Below are positions 24,514 to 35,035 of a stretch of 64,000 nucleotides of DNA, one piece after another. A program made the position numbers and the translations under genes. The stretch's first letter is position 1, and the number at the start of each line of letters is the position of its first letter. The notes beneath the pieces were generated by a model, which saw only the letters and a list, made by a program, of their open reading frames with translations, searched no databases and was not told where the DNA came from. This DNA comes from an uncultured Alphaproteobacteria bacterium (GTDB taxonomy: Bacteria; Pseudomonadota; Alphaproteobacteria; Rs-D84): assembly GCA_946623825.1 (NCBI GenBank), contig CAMORN010000003.1, positions 32,776-96,775 of the forward strand, read 5' to 3'.

Positions 24514-26172
24514 TTATCTTCTTAAACCGATGTTGAATTCATCACCCCAATCAGCAACTTTCTGACCACCGACGGTGCAATGCAAGGCATCGAAACCTTT
24601 TTCAACTTGTTTCTTTTTGATAACAACACCCGATACAACACCACCAACGGTTCCAAGAACAACACCGGCTGTTAAATCGGACGCAAGACGCGCTGTGTTA
24701 AATTTACCTTCTGAATTCTTCCATACAGATGCGCTGTTCTTTGCATTGTTAAAGAAAGCATTAAGGCTGTCTTTTGCTGCGTTGAACGCACGATCATCTG
24801 GGACAACTGGGGTTGAACCTTGTTGTGAACAGAATTTGGTTAACATTGCCATCATAAATGCTTTGTCATTACCGAATTTAGCCTTGAAAGATTCACATGT
24901 ATCACCCTTGACTTCTACATAATAACCAGTTGATTGTGATATGTATGCACCATTTGCACATCTTAATTCACCATCAAATTGATACCAACATTGTTGTGAT
25001 TTGTTTGGATCAACTGGATTTTCGTCATCATTATCGTTATCATCATCGTCATCATCTGGTTTTGTATTTCCAGGGACCTTGCAGATACCTTTACGTTTTT
25101 TTGCATCCCATTTCCATTCAGCTTTTGATTTTTTGCAATCACATTTATTTGTTTTTTCGTTCCAGTTTGCATTTTTATATTTACAACATGCATAAGCTTC
25201 TGCATTATTGGAATATTTAGCACATGCATCAACTACACTGCTCGCTTCACATTTGCTGTAATAATTAAATGGTTTTGGAATGACATATTCTTTTTCCAGA
25301 TTCTTGTTAACAACACCACGTGGTCTGCTTGCAGGACATGTTTTAATGAAATAATTTGCGAATAATGTACCGCTTGCTCTATTTTGGATACAAACCTGAA
25401 CACATTTATCACCAGTTTTTGTATCTGGAGCACCATAACCGAGCGAACAATTTACTTCGCCACCGATAACATCACCAACATTTTTACATTCAGAAGCGCC
25501 ATTTCCACCACCTTCTTCATCACCTACTGGTACCCAGAAATCATCTCTATTATGAACACATTTGTATGTTGTTTTATTTGGAACACGCACACGCTGAAAA
25601 TAATGACCCGCAGGCAATGTAATATATGTTCCTATCTTACAGTATGCGGTATTAGATGTCGTATCATCACATTCATAAACCATTCCATATTCTCTTTCAC
25701 CCGCTATATTATATTCTAGTTGGTCTGGGAAAACGTAATCATTTGATTCTGCATTGGAACTGCCCGCCAAACTATCACTGTCGTCTTTACCCCTTGTAAG
25801 GTTTGTACATTTTGTATAATTACCAATATCTTTTTGATTTATTTCTATCCAACGATCATTTCCATCTGTTTCACATCTGAAATATCTATCTTGACTAGTA
25901 CACCCCCCCATAAAACATTTTCCCTTTACATAAGTGTTCTGTCCACAATAAACATGTGGTTTATCTTCGTCACAATAATAATATTTTGGTGTATTTGACG
26001 CTTTTCTATAATCAAGTTCTGAAGGGAACAAATATTCATCAGCCCCAGCATTATGATTATTATTTTTTGTATCAAATCGTGACAAATGATCACACATTTC
26101 TCTTGGTGCAGCATATCCAAGTGTACTAATAAATACTGCTGCCAACAACGAACAAATTGCGATTTTTTTCAT
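24514..26172 (-). CDS. Secreted Cys-rich protein with internal repeats and acidic linker (552 aa)
   Basis: A signal peptide (residues 1-21) is followed by two related units of about 85 residues; each begins with a DEYLFPSELDY / NDYVFPDQLEY motif and contains paired Cys. A Cys-rich middle region and an Asp-rich linker (about 370-382) follow. The C-terminal domain contains a hydrophobic Gly/Val segment (AGVVLGTVGGVVSGVVI, about 507-523) that could insert in a membrane. The ribosome-binding site is AAGGAAGG. An extended -10 TGTGATAGAAT (26209-26219, minus) precedes it. It stands alone between hisS and the ygjP-like gene. The family is unknown; an envelope or surface role follows only from the signal peptide and Cys content. 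Confidence 0.8.
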   Translation of the reverse strand: MKKIAICSLLAAVFISTLGYAAPREMCDHLSRFDTKNNNHNAGADEYLFPSELDYRKASNTPKYYYCDEDKPHVYCGQNTYVKGKCFMGGCTSQDRYFRCETDGNDRWIEINQKDIGNYTKCTNLTRGKDDSDSLAGSSNAESNDYVFPDQLEYNIAGEREYGMVYECDDTTSNTAYCKIGTYITLPAGHYFQRVRVPNKTTYKCVHNRDDFWVPVGDEEGGGNGASECKNVGDVIGGEVNCSLGYGAPDTKTGDKCVQVCIQNRASGTLFANYFIKTCPASRPRGVVNKNLEKEYVIPKPFNYYSKCEASSVVDACAKYSNNAEAYACCKYKNANWNEKTNKCDCKKSKAEWKWDAKKRKGICKVPGNTKPDDDDDDNDNDDENPVDPNKSQQCWYQFDGELRCANGAYISQSTGYYVEVKGDTCESFKAKFGNDKAFMMAMLTKFCSQQGSTPVVPDDRAFNAAKDSLNAFFNNAKNSASVWKNSEGKFNTARLASDLTAGVVLGTVGGVVSGVVIKKKQVEKGFDALHCTVGGQKVADWGDEFNIGLRR

Positions 26173-26248
26173 AACTTCCTTCCTTCAGTTATAATTCATT
26201 CTGTATTTATTCTATCACAAACATTTATTTAATAAAAGTGTTTTTTTA

Positions 26249-26956
26249 CTAAAAATATTTATACAAATCACCACCGTTTTGGGTTAACCATCTTTTCGCC
26301 CTTTCCACACCGAAACCATACAATTTTGATACTGTTTTCCAAAATTCAGTTGAATGGTCCATGTGTTGACGGTGCGCCATTTCATGACATACGACATATC
26401 GCATAACATCATATGGTGCAAACGCCAACCGCCATGATAAAGATATTGTCCCCGTTGTTGAACACGAACCCCAACGCGATGTTGTATCACGCAAAGATAT
26501 GTGCTTTGGCCAAAATTCGCGTGGCGCGGTATGGACAATTTCTTTGACTGTTGCTAAAAATTCAGATTTTATAAATTCACGAACGCGGCTTTCAAACATA
26601 TTTACATCGCCACCAATACACAATGTCGTTTTATCTGAATTCATATATTTATTAGAACGCATTGCAGAATCATGGACCAACAAAACCGTTCGACCCAAAA
26701 ATTCAATCGTATCATTTGGTTTTAACGCCTGTTTTTGTGGTGCGGAATTAAATACAGATTCAACCCACCTTTGTTTTGATTCCAGAAAACGCAGAGCAGA
26801 TTTTTCAGATGCCGTCCATGGTTTTGAAATATGAATTTCCAATTTTGGCAATGTTTTTGGTCGCAATGTCATATTACGCAAACCGCGTTTTGTTTCTATA
26901 AAAACAGGAACCTCTTGCCCAGACGATAATGTAAAAACATATTCGGATATATTCAT
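26249..26956 (-). CDS. YgjP-like zinc metallopeptidase (DUF45)
   Basis: The HExxH motif HEMAHRQHMDHS (about residues 190-201) and the preceding segment RWGSCSTTGTISLSWRL are diagnostic of the YgjP/DUF45 family, related to SprT and WSS1 proteases. It has no signal peptide, so it is cytoplasmic. The length (235 aa) is normal. It starts 1 nt after the tkt stop and is co-transcribed with it. The substrate is not known. Confidence 0.88.
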   Translation of the reverse strand: MNISEYVFTLSSGQEVPVFIETKRGLRNMTLRPKTLPKLEIHISKPWTASEKSALRFLESKQRWVESVFNSAPQKQALKPNDTIEFLGRTVLLVHDSAMRSNKYMNSDKTTLCIGGDVNMFESRVREFIKSEFLATVKEIVHTAPREFWPKHISLRDTTSRWGSCSTTGTISLSWRLAFAPYDVMRYVVCHEMAHRQHMDHSTEFWKTVSKLYGFGVERAKRWLTQNGGDLYKYF

Positions 26957-26957
26957 A

Positions 26958-28733
26958 TTATTTCACATAATCTTTTATTTCATTGATGATTTTATCAACA
27001 TCAAAACCGTATTCTTTATATATATCATCACCATTGCCAGACAAACCAAATTTATCAACACCGATTACCGCATCTGCCATTGAAAACCAAGATTCTGGAG
27101 ACGCAGCCTCTATCGCTATGACACAGCCACGCAACAATGAATTTTTATATTTTTTATCTTGATTCTGGAAAGTTTTTAATTCGTTCACAGATACAACCTG
27201 AACATTTTTAAAATGTTGTGCCACTGCAACCGCCAATGGTATTTCAGAACCCGTTGCAATCAATGTCGCATTAATCCGGCTTGATTTTGGTCGATATATA
27301 ACATATCCACCACGCGACAAATCAGCATCATTTGGCGTTGGAATTTGTGTAAATTTTTGACGCGATAATATAATTGCAGTTGGTTTTTCTGTTTCTTTGA
27401 TAGCGGTATTCCACGCATACGCAATTTCATTTATATTACATGGACGATAAACATTTAAATTTGGAATCATACGCAGAGACGGTAATTGTTCAATTGGTTG
27501 ATGCGTTGGCCCGTCTTCGCCGACACAGATACTGTCGTGTGTGAAAACATAGACAACCGGCAATTTTGACATAGCCGCCATACGAATCGCTGGACGCATA
27601 TAATCACTGAAAACCAAAAATGTAGAACCAGCATTTTTAATTCCACCAATTGCCAACCCATTCATTATTGCGCCCATACCATGTTCACGAACACCATAAT
27701 TTATATAATTACCATTAAAATTTGATTTTGTGATGTCTTTTGATTCACTTGTTTTTATATTTGTATTGCCAGACAAATCTGCGGAACCCGTTATCAAATC
27801 ACAGCCCGCTTTCATTAACAAATCAAGGTAAATTCCAGACAATTCACGCGTGGAAATACGTTCTGGGATTTTCGGAATTTTAACACGGCTGCAATTAAAT
27901 ATTCCATGTGTAATATTTGCGATTGGGCGCGCCCCCACCACACGCCATAATTTAAGTCCTTCTTCACTGATATTTTTAGAAATTATTTCCATTATTTCGG
28001 TATCAGATAATGCAAAACCGTGTGCCTTTGGTTTGTTTTGCAAAGATGTCCCGCGACCAAGAATATTTTTACATTGTATAAACACAGGTGTATTTGATTT
28101 TTCAGCACGTTCCAACGCGTGTTCTATCGCAGAAACATCATCACCACGAACAGACATCACATTAAAACCCATTGAACGCATACGCGCATTTATATCCATA
28201 TCTGTTTGTGCGGTGCCGTCTATGGATAATTTATTATCGTCCCATAAAACTATTAAATTATTTAATACCATACGCCCCGCAAATGACAAAGATTCAAAAG
28301 ATACCCCCTCCATCAAATCGCCATCAGATACAAAACAATATGTTCGCGCCCTTATCCCGCGTATTTTTTGGGATAACGCCAACCCAACAGCATTACCAAC
28401 ACCCTGACCCAATGGGCCAGTTGTCGCATCAACCCCATCAATTCCATATTCAGGATGCCCCGGTAAACCGCCAATTTTACGAAAAGCCTGTAAATCTGGT
28501 ATATCATAGCCAGACAATTTTAATACAGAATACAACAATGCACTGCCGTGTCCCGCAGACAAAACAAATCTGTCAATTCCACGTCGCAAATGATTCGCAT
28601 AAATACATGTAATTATTTCTGCGCCGTCCATTATAATTCCAATATGACCGCTGTGCGCAGACAACACGCCCGACAACGCGTTCGCGCGGGCTGTATTTGA
28701 CATTGTTTGTAATTGTTTGGCATTGAACTTCAT
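26958..28733 (-). CDS. tkt: Transketolase
   Basis: Transketolase transfers two-carbon units between sugar phosphates in the pentose phosphate pathway, using thiamine diphosphate. The N-terminal SGHIG motif, the ThDP-binding GDG motif (VSDGDLMEG...N), the pyrimidine-domain catalytic Glu ([10 protein letters not shown]) and the C-terminal domain are present. At 591 aa it is shorter than the usual 660, mainly in the linker after the first domain. Its ATG lies 8 nt after a TATAAT on the minus strand (28742-28747), so the mRNA is probably leaderless. It shares a symmetrical promoter with divergent rnhA and is co-transcribed with the ygjP-like gene. With rpiB at 14 kb it completes part of the non-oxidative branch. 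Confidence 0.94.
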   Translation of the reverse strand: MKFNAKQLQTMSNTARANALSGVLSAHSGHIGIIMDGAEIITCIYANHLRRGIDRFVLSAGHGSALLYSVLKLSGYDIPDLQAFRKIGGLPGHPEYGIDGVDATTGPLGQGVGNAVGLALSQKIRGIRARTYCFVSDGDLMEGVSFESLSFAGRMVLNNLIVLWDDNKLSIDGTAQTDMDINARMRSMGFNVMSVRGDDVSAIEHALERAEKSNTPVFIQCKNILGRGTSLQNKPKAHGFALSDTEIMEIISKNISEEGLKLWRVVGARPIANITHGIFNCSRVKIPKIPERISTRELSGIYLDLLMKAGCDLITGSADLSGNTNIKTSESKDITKSNFNGNYINYGVREHGMGAIMNGLAIGGIKNAGSTFLVFSDYMRPAIRMAAMSKLPVVYVFTHDSICVGEDGPTHQPIEQLPSLRMIPNLNVYRPCNINEIAYAWNTAIKETEKPTAIILSRQKFTQIPTPNDADLSRGGYVIYRPKSSRINATLIATGSEIPLAVAVAQHFKNVQVVSVNELKTFQNQDKKYKNSLLRGCVIAIEAASPESWFSMADAVIGVDKFGLSGNGDDIYKEYGFDVDKIINEIKDYVK

Positions 28734-28738
28734 TTTAT

Positions 28739-28751
28739 GATATTATATCAC
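28739..28751. promoter_or_regulatory. Symmetrical bidirectional promoter tkt / rnhA
   Basis: The palindrome TGATATTATATCA (28738-28750 region) supplies an extended -10 on both strands: TGATATTAT for rnhA (+) and TGATATAAT for tkt (-). The start codons are 36 bp apart. Confidence 0.55.
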
Positions 28752-28769
28752 AAAAAGGATACGAATAAA

Positions 28770-29198
28770 ATGTTAAAAATTTGGACAGATGGCAGTTGTC
28801 TTGGAAACCCTGGACCAGGTGGTTGGGGTTTTATCGCAACAGACGGAAAAAATGTCGCAGAACGTTGTGGCGGTGAAAAAAACACTACAAACAACAAAAT
28901 GGAATTAACCGCAGTTATCAAGGCTTTGACCGCTGCAAAAAAACATGCAGAGGTTGAAATTCATACTGACAGCCAATATGTTAAAAACGGTATGGAATCT
29001 TGGATAAAAAATTGGAAGGCAAAGGGTTGGAAAACCGCGGATAAAAAACCTGTGAAAAACAAAGAATTGTGGCAACAACTTGATGAATTGGCATCAAATA
29101 TTAAAATTCATTGGGTTTGGGTCAAAGGACACGCCGGCGAAGAATTCAACGAACGCGTTGATGATTTAGCGCGAACATCCGCAGAAAGTTATAAATAA
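28770..29198 (+). CDS. rnhA: Ribonuclease HI
   Basis: RNase HI cleaves the RNA strand of RNA-DNA hybrids. The catalytic acidic residues are in place: Asp in [16 protein letters not shown], Glu in [10 protein letters not shown], Asp in [10 protein letters not shown] and Asp in NERVDDLA, plus the His of VKGHAG. The length (142 aa) is normal. The ATG at 28770 has AAAAAGGA upstream. A terminator follows. Confidence 0.97.
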   Translation: MLKIWTDGSCLGNPGPGGWGFIATDGKNVAERCGGEKNTTNNKMELTAVIKALTAAKKHAEVEIHTDSQYVKNGMESWIKNWKAKGWKTADKKPVKNKELWQQLDELASNIKIHWVWVKGHAGEEFNERVDDLARTSAESYK

Positions 29199-29200
29199 AA

Positions 29201-29222
29201 AAACGCCTTTCGGCGTTTTTTT
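29201..29222. terminator. Bidirectional terminator rnhA / DUF805 gene
   Basis: AAACGCC (29201-29207) pairs with GGCGTTT (29212-29218) with T-runs in both directions, between convergent genes. Confidence 0.8.
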
Positions 29223-29239
29223 TATTTGTTTTATACAAA

Positions 29240-29743
29240 CTATTTTCTGTGGTTATTACCATCAAATTTTGAAGGCAATACCAACAATACCAATATACAC
29301 AAAGACATCAAGAACCATATAATTGCGAATATTGGACTGAACATACCGCACACCATTAATATTATGAATAATAAAACCCACCAGCCAGAAAAACCGACGT
29401 CATGCAATCTTCTGACCAATAAACTCATTCCTGGGATAAATGTTGCCAAAGACCAGACTATATTCAACCCGCCTGCTAATTGTTTGCTGATTCCGATTTC
29501 AATTAAATATACAAATAAGCTTACACACATATTAAACAGCCACATCCACCAAAATTCGCTGCGTTGTGCACATCCCTTAAAATCAAAATATTTTAACCAA
29601 TAATTTTTAAAAGCCTGTTCAAAAGAGACCATTTGTTGTTTTGTTGATTGTTTTTCAACAATAACTTGTTTCTTTACAACTGGTTTTTTAGCAGCAGTTT
29701 TTTTAACAGTTGTTTTTTTAGAGTTTGCTTTTTTTACAGCCAT
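29240..29743 (-). CDS. DUF805 membrane protein with Lys-rich N-terminus
   Basis: After a Lys/Ala-rich N-terminal tail (residues 1-35) the DUF805 core follows: FKNYWLKYFDFKGCAQRSEFWW, several membrane helices and the LVRRLHDVGFSGWW signature. DUF805 proteins are small inner-membrane proteins of unknown role. I chose the ATG at 29743, preceded by GAAAGGA; an upstream ATG at 29785 would add a non-conserved stretch. A similar Lys/Ala-rich tail occurs, at the C-terminus, in the 89-aa membrane protein at 40.6 kb. Confidence 0.87.
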   Translation of the reverse strand: MAVKKANSKKTTVKKTAAKKPVVKKQVIVEKQSTKQQMVSFEQAFKNYWLKYFDFKGCAQRSEFWWMWLFNMCVSLFVYLIEIGISKQLAGGLNIVWSLATFIPGMSLLVRRLHDVGFSGWWVLLFIILMVCGMFSPIFAIIWFLMSLCILVLLVLPSKFDGNNHRK

Positions 29744-29814
29744 TTTAAATCCTTTCCTTTCGATATAAAAATAAATAGCACACACAAAATTTTATTTCAA
29801 GAATTTTGTCTTGT

Positions 29815-29940
29815 TTAATGTGTATATTGTGAAATTTGAGTGCTAATCAATCTCTGCAATCTCAAACCACAAACAGGACAAATCAATTCACCGTGTTTCA
29901 TTGCTTTGTAACAGCAAGTATTCATTTCTTGTTCAATCAT
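29815..29940 (-). CDS. Small zinc-ribbon-like protein (41 aa)
   Basis: The ORF starts with ATG at 29940, about 9 nt after an AAAAGG ribosome-binding sequence, and encodes 41 residues with a CC pair and CPVCG, a possible single zinc knuckle. It fits between rlmE and the DUF805 gene on the same strand, 26 nt after rlmE. The family is not recognised. Confidence 0.5.
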   Translation of the reverse strand: MIEQEMNTCCYKAMKHGELICPVCGLRLQRLISTQISQYTH

Positions 29941-29966
29941 ATCAAAAAGCCTTTTGAAAAAAATGT

Positions 29967-30626
29967 TTAACCCTTGAATCCCGTGGCCACGATAAACATT
30001 TCAACAGAATCTTTACGTGAAGACGGGGGTTTAATATGATGCACATTTGTAAAACGTGCGTTGATTTGTTTAATTAAATCATTTGTTGTGCCACCTGTAA
30101 AAGATTTAGCAACAAATGTTCCCCCTACTTTTAATGCCTTTAATGCAAAATCAAAGGCATACTCTAATAAAACCATTTGACGCAGATGGTCTGTTTTTTT
30201 GTGTCCAACCGTATTTGGCGCCATATCAGACATAACAACATCTGCCGTTCCACAGCCTTCGGCATCGTGTGGCAAATTCAATTTTTCTTCCAACCAGCGC
30301 AACGCTTCATCACTGGTAAAATCACCTTGATATGTTTCTACACCATTTATTGCCTTGATTTTCAATAAATCCATAGCAAATATTTTTGATTTAGGAAATT
30401 CACGTGCAACATATTGCGACCAAGACCCCGGTGCAGCACCCAAATCAACAACAACCTGACCATTTTTAAAGAAATGATATTTTTCGTTCATTTCTATAAT
30501 TTTATATGCAGCACGCGCACGATAACCATCTTTCTGGGCCCGTGCAACATACGGGTCATGTGCCTGACGTTGAAGCCACGCAACAGATGATTTATGTGCT
30601 GCAATTTTTTTATTCAGGATTTTCAT
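29967..30626 (-). CDS. rlmE: 23S rRNA 2'-O-methyltransferase RlmE (FtsJ/RrmJ)
   Basis: RlmE methylates the 2'-OH of U2552 in 23S rRNA, a late step in 50S assembly. The N-terminal DPYVARAQKDGYRARAAYKI segment, the SAM motif VVDLGAAPGSWSQ, the catalytic Asp (VMSDMAPN), the catalytic Lys (FVAKSF) and the final Glu (DSVEMFIVA) are intact. Length (219 aa) is normal. I start at ATG 30626, 4 nt after the stop of the SRP M-domain gene. An in-frame ATG further upstream lies inside that gene. Confidence 0.95.
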   Translation of the reverse strand: MKILNKKIAAHKSSVAWLQRQAHDPYVARAQKDGYRARAAYKIIEMNEKYHFFKNGQVVVDLGAAPGSWSQYVAREFPKSKIFAMDLLKIKAINGVETYQGDFTSDEALRWLEEKLNLPHDAEGCGTADVVMSDMAPNTVGHKKTDHLRQMVLLEYAFDFALKALKVGGTFVAKSFTGGTTNDLIKQINARFTNVHHIKPPSSRKDSVEMFIVATGFKG

Positions 30627-30630
30627 TTTA

Positions 30631-31152
30631 TTATTTATTTCCCGCCGGTGTTGTTGGTTTTGCACCTGGGAAACCACCGTTTGCTTGCATACGTTGCATA
30701 ACGGCTTCCATTCCGCCCATACGCTGAATCATTGCCATTTGGCGTTTCATATTAAGATATTGTTTAATGATATGTTCAACTTCACGAACTGTGCAACCCG
30801 CACTTTCTGCAATACGAGCCTTTGCATTTGCAAATATTTTTTCTGGGTCTGCGCGTTCTTCAACAGTCATTGCTTCAAGTATTTTGATTTGTGCATCAAC
30901 ACTGCCGTCTTTGATTTTTTCTTTCATAGCAGATACAGCGCCACTCATACCCGGAACCATTTTCAACAGACCACTAAAATTGCTCATCTTTTTGATTTGT
31001 TTTAATTGAGCCAACATATCATTCATATCAAATTGACCCGCCATCATACGTTCTGCGGTTTCTTTCATACCAGATGGCATTTTTGCGGCTTCTTTTTCTA
31101 AATCAATATTTTCATTTTTTACTTCTTGTTTCTTTTTTCCAAATCCGAACAT
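30631..31152 (-). CDS. Stand-alone SRP54/Ffh M-domain protein (173 aa)
   Basis: From about residue 28 on, the sequence matches the Ffh M domain: GQFDMNDMLAQLKQIKKM, GLLKMVPGM, the TVEERADPE motif, the RNA-binding helix-turn-helix (KARIAESAGCTVREVEHIIKQY) and a Met-rich helix. The whole N-terminal NG GTPase domain is missing; only a short basic lead (MFGFGKKKQ) replaces it. The strong ribosome-binding site AAGGAG and ATG at 31152 show this is a real start. The gene directly upstream is uvrA, so there is no split NG half. The SRP RNA-contact region keeps one Arg, but other contact residues differ from Ffh. A full-length ffh may exist elsewhere. Its role could be regulating SRP or binding another RNA. 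Confidence 0.8.
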   Translation of the reverse strand: MFGFGKKKQEVKNENIDLEKEAAKMPSGMKETAERMMAGQFDMNDMLAQLKQIKKMSNFSGLLKMVPGMSGAVSAMKEKIKDGSVDAQIKILEAMTVEERADPEKIFANAKARIAESAGCTVREVEHIIKQYLNMKRQMAMIQRMGGMEAVMQRMQANGGFPGAKPTTPAGNK

Positions 31153-31190
31153 TGTGCGTCTCCTTGTGTTTAAAAGTTTATGTTTTAATT

Positions 31191-34049
31191 TTATTTTGTT
31201 TTCTTTGGTTTATCAAGATACTTTTTAAGATATTTTCCCGTCAAAGATTCAGGATTTTTAACAATATCTTCTGGGGTTCCTACGGCAACAACCTGACCAC
31301 CACCGGCACCACCATTTGGACCCAAATCAATAACCCAATCTGCTGTCTTGATAACTTCCAAATTATGTTCAATAACGATAACAGTGTTTCCTTGGTCTAC
31401 AAATTCATGCAATACGGACAACAATGAACGAATATCTTCAAAATGAAGACCTGTTGTTGGTTCGTCTAAAATGTATATCGTTTGCCCCGTACTGCGTGCA
31501 GCCAATTCCTTTGATAATTTTATTCTTTGTGCTTCACCGCCAGATAAATCAAGCGAACTCTGTCCTAATTTGATATAATCCAGACCAACACGCTTTAACA
31601 ATTCCAGTTTTCGTGCAATTTGTGGCACATTTGAAAAGAATCTGTATGCTTCTTCAACCGTCATATTTAATACATCGGCAATAGATTTACCCTTGTATTT
31701 AACTTGCAAGGTTTCTTCATTATACCTTTGACCATGACATTTATCACATTCAACATAAATATCAGCCAAGAAATTCATTTCAATCTTGATTTGACCATCG
31801 CCCTGACATGCTTCGCAACGGCCACCTTTGACATTAAAAGAAAAACGACCCGCATCATATCCACGCGCTTTTGCTTCTGGCAGACCCGCATAAAAATCAC
31901 GAATATTATTAAACACACCAACATAAGTTGCAGGATTACTGCGTGGACTGCGCCCGATAGGAGATTGGTCTATATCTACAACCTTGTCTATGTTTTCCAT
32001 ACCGGTTATAACATCATGCGCACCTGTTTCCAATTTAGAATTATACAAAATACGCATTATCGCAGGATACAAAGTATCCAATAACAATGTTGATTTTCCG
32101 GACCCCGACACACCAGTCAACGCGATAAATTTACCCAATGGAAATTCTACATCTATATTTTTCAAATTGTTTTCACGTGCACCGTGAATAGTTATGAATT
32201 TACCATTACCCTTTCTGCGTTGTTTTGGAACCTCTATTTTTCTTTTTCCAGATAAATACATACCAGTCAAAGAATCAGGATTTTTGATAACTTCTGCTGG
32301 GGTTCCTTTTGCAACAACATTTCCACCATTTATCCCCGCGCCACGACCAATATCAACCAGATAATCTGCAGAACGCATCATATCTTCATCGTGTTCCACA
32401 ACAATAACAGTGTTGTCTTTGTCGCGCAACATTTTCAATGTGTCTATCAATTTATCGTTGTCGCTTTGGTGCAGACCAATTGATGGTTCGTCCAACACAT
32501 ATAAAACACCTGATAAACCACTGCCAATTTGAGATGCCAATCTGATTCTTTGCGCTTCCCCACCAGATAAAGTTCCAGCCATACGGGACAATGTTAAATA
32601 CCCCAACCCAACATTTTGCAAGAAATATAATCTTGATGTGATTTCACGCAAAACCATACCCGCGATTTCATTGTCTTTGTCAGACAAGTGCTTTGGTAAT
32701 TCTTGGAACCAGCGCAAAGATTCATCAACAGACATATCGCATACATCCATAATGTCACATTTGTTGATTTTTATACACAAAGCCTGAATATTTAATCTTT
32801 TTCCATGACACATTGGACATTGTTTTTCAGATTGATATTTTGATAATTCTGTTCTGGTTGCTTCTGAATCAGATTCACGCAATCTGCGTTCAAGATTTGG
32901 AATAACACCTTCATATGGTTTTTCATAAATATAACCGTTCCAATTTATTTTAATATCTTCATCACCGGTGCCATATAAAATAATATCTTTTTCTTTCTGG
33001 GATAATGTGTGCCATGGCTTTGATAATGGTATTTTATATTTTTTATGTAATGCGTCCATTATGTGTTCATATTGGCTTAACATACCGCCACGCGACCACG
33101 GTGCAATTGCGCCACCCAATATAGATTTTGTTGGGTCTGGCACAACTAAATCAGGCGAAATATTTAATTGGACACCCAAACCATCACAACCGCTGCACGC
33201 GCCCATTGGTGCATTAAAAGAAAATAATCTTGGTTCTATTTTTGGAACTGTAAATCCACTGACTGGACAGGCATATTCTTGTGAAAACAAAATATCTTCG
33301 TTTGTATCCAGACGACGCAAAATCACAGAACCAGAAATTAAACGCAAAGATGCTTCAAATGAAGAATAAATACGAGAACGAAATTCTTCTGCATCATCTT
33401 CGTTTAAATCTTTGTAATTCATTGCGACGCGGTCAATGATAATATAAATTGTATGTTTTTTGTTTTTATCCAATGGTGGCACAGATGATAAATCATATAA
33501 TTCACCGTCAACAATTGCGCGTTGATATCCCTGTTTAATCAAGAACGCAATTTCTTTTTTATATTCGCCCTTTCTTTCACGAACATATGGCGCCATGATA
33601 TAGAATTTTGTTCCTTCTGGTAATAACAGTGTTCTTTCCACCATTTCTGCAATAGTTTGTGATTTGATTGGCAGACCCGTTACCGGTGAATATGGCACCC
33701 CAATACGAGCCCACAACAAACGCAAATAATCATAAATTTCAGTAACAGTTCCAACGGTTGAACGCGGATTTTTAGAAGTTGTTTTTTGTTCGATTGAAAT
33801 TGCAGGTGATAAACCCTCTATGGAATCAACATCTGGTTTTTTCTGCATATCCAAAAATTGACGAGCATAACTGGACAGCGATTCAACATATCTTCTTTGA
33901 CCTTCGGCGTAAATGGTATTAAAAGCCAACGATGATTTACCCGACCCAGACATACCAGTCAGCACCACCAATTTATTTTTTGGCAGATCTAAATCAATAT
34001 TTTTAAGATTATTTTCGCGAGCACCACGAATTTTTATAAATCCAGACAT
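31191..34049 (-). CDS. uvrA: Excinuclease ABC subunit A
   Basis: UvrA is the damage-sensing ATPase of nucleotide excision repair. Two ABC ATPase modules are visible, with Walker A ([24 protein letters not shown]), ABC signatures ([24 protein letters not shown]), and zinc-finger CxxC pairs (CSGC; CPMC; CEAC...CDKC). The length (952 aa) is normal. It lies downstream of rodZ and upstream of the M-domain gene on the same strand. Confidence 0.97.
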   Translation of the reverse strand: MSGFIKIRGARENNLKNIDLDLPKNKLVVLTGMSGSGKSSLAFNTIYAEGQRRYVESLSSYARQFLDMQKKPDVDSIEGLSPAISIEQKTTSKNPRSTVGTVTEIYDYLRLLWARIGVPYSPVTGLPIKSQTIAEMVERTLLLPEGTKFYIMAPYVRERKGEYKKEIAFLIKQGYQRAIVDGELYDLSSVPPLDKNKKHTIYIIIDRVAMNYKDLNEDDAEEFRSRIYSSFEASLRLISGSVILRRLDTNEDILFSQEYACPVSGFTVPKIEPRLFSFNAPMGACSGCDGLGVQLNISPDLVVPDPTKSILGGAIAPWSRGGMLSQYEHIMDALHKKYKIPLSKPWHTLSQKEKDIILYGTGDEDIKINWNGYIYEKPYEGVIPNLERRLRESDSEATRTELSKYQSEKQCPMCHGKRLNIQALCIKINKCDIMDVCDMSVDESLRWFQELPKHLSDKDNEIAGMVLREITSRLYFLQNVGLGYLTLSRMAGTLSGGEAQRIRLASQIGSGLSGVLYVLDEPSIGLHQSDNDKLIDTLKMLRDKDNTVIVVEHDEDMMRSADYLVDIGRGAGINGGNVVAKGTPAEVIKNPDSLTGMYLSGKRKIEVPKQRRKGNGKFITIHGARENNLKNIDVEFPLGKFIALTGVSGSGKSTLLLDTLYPAIMRILYNSKLETGAHDVITGMENIDKVVDIDQSPIGRSPRSNPATYVGVFNNIRDFYAGLPEAKARGYDAGRFSFNVKGGRCEACQGDGQIKIEMNFLADIYVECDKCHGQRYNEETLQVKYKGKSIADVLNMTVEEAYRFFSNVPQIARKLELLKRVGLDYIKLGQSSLDLSGGEAQRIKLSKELAARSTGQTIYILDEPTTGLHFEDIRSLLSVLHEFVDQGNTVIVIEHNLEVIKTADWVIDLGPNGGAGGGQVVAVGTPEDIVKNPESLTGKYLKKYLDKPKKTK

Positions 34050-34102
34050 ATTTTTCAGATAGTTATTTTTGTTAAATTTTCAAGGCACTGCGCAACAATA
34101 AA

Positions 34103-34981
34103 TTATTCTGCAAAGCCCAACGCTTTTAACGCATCAGGTGCCATAGAAATACCCTCTTTTCTGGTATTTGCAGGTCCAACTTTCTTTAATAATTGACCAT
34201 CGACCCAAACATCTATTGCGCCCGCGTTTCCAAATGTTCCCTTGTAATTATCACTAAGTGGCATATAGTATACATCCCCCGGAACCAACACGCGTGTAAA
34301 AACAGTATTTCCACGAGCATCTTTTATTTGAACCCATGATTCTTTTTCAGCCTGTAATACAACACGGGAATCAGCCCAAGTTTTTTTATTTTTTGCATCA
34401 AATTTTTCATGAACAGGATATCTGAAATCAGGTTCTTTCTTTACAACTTGAACAACATTTTCTTCTGTGACAGCAACATCAGAAACAGTTTCTGTTTCAG
34501 ATGTTGGTTTTACAGAAAACAAAATTACGCCCAACAAAACAACTACTATTATTCCCAACAAACCAGACGCAAACCAAACCCAATGTTTTTTTACATATTC
34601 GTATGATATTTTCGCATATTTTAAAGCGATTTCTTTATTGATTTTACAAGTCGCTTTTGCACAAGGTTCGCTTTTTTCTTCTTCGTCATCTTTTTCTTCT
34701 GGGGTAATACCCAATTCTTTTTTTAATTTTTGAATAACTTCGTCTGGTTCCAACCCCAATTCAACAGCATAACTGCGTGCGAAACCCAAAATATATACAT
34801 CTTCTGGAATAACACGATAATTACCAGATTCAAGAGCTTCTAAAAATTCTTCTTTGATACACAGCAATTTTGCAATTGTAGAAATTTCACGTTTTCTGCG
34901 TCCTGTTGTACGCGCATTGCGCAACATTTCACCCGCAGTCATTTCCATCATTGGTGATATTACTTCTTGTTTTTCTTCCAT
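34103..34981 (-). CDS. rodZ: RodZ-like cytoskeletal membrane protein
   Basis: The protein (292 aa) has an N-terminal helix-turn-helix of the HTH_25 type (about residues 14-85; GEMLRNARTTGRRK, YILGFARSYA), an acidic/basic linker, one membrane helix (about 136-158) and a C-terminal periplasmic DUF4115 beta domain. This architecture defines RodZ, which links MreB to the membrane during rod-shaped growth. The promoter TTGACA-17-TAATAT (35006-35034) overlaps the end of dus. Confidence 0.85.
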   Translation of the reverse strand: MEEKQEVISPMMEMTAGEMLRNARTTGRRKREISTIAKLLCIKEEFLEALESGNYRVIPEDVYILGFARSYAVELGLEPDEVIQKLKKELGITPEEKDDEEEKSEPCAKATCKINKEIALKYAKISYEYVKKHWVWFASGLLGIIVVVLLGVILFSVKPTSETETVSDVAVTEENVVQVVKKEPDFRYPVHEKFDAKNKKTWADSRVVLQAEKESWVQIKDARGNTVFTRVLVPGDVYYMPLSDNYKGTFGNAGAIDVWVDGQLLKKVGPANTRKEGISMAPDALKALGFAE

Positions 34982-35005
34982 AATTAAATCCTTTGCTTTG
35001 CCGTT

Positions 35006-35034
35006 ATATTATGATAGTTTATGCCCATTGTCAA
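35006..35034 (-). promoter_or_regulatory. Promoter of rodZ
   Basis: On the minus strand TTGACA (35029-35034), 17 bp, TAATAT (35006-35011). It does not carry the ACAAA...TTTGT palindrome. Confidence 0.6.
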
Positions 35035-35035
35035 A

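Noticed and set aside
30631..34049. SRP M-domain protein as the 3' half of a frameshifted ffh
   Set aside because: The upstream DNA is an intact uvrA with no NG-domain sequence in any frame, and the gene has its own strong ribosome-binding site.
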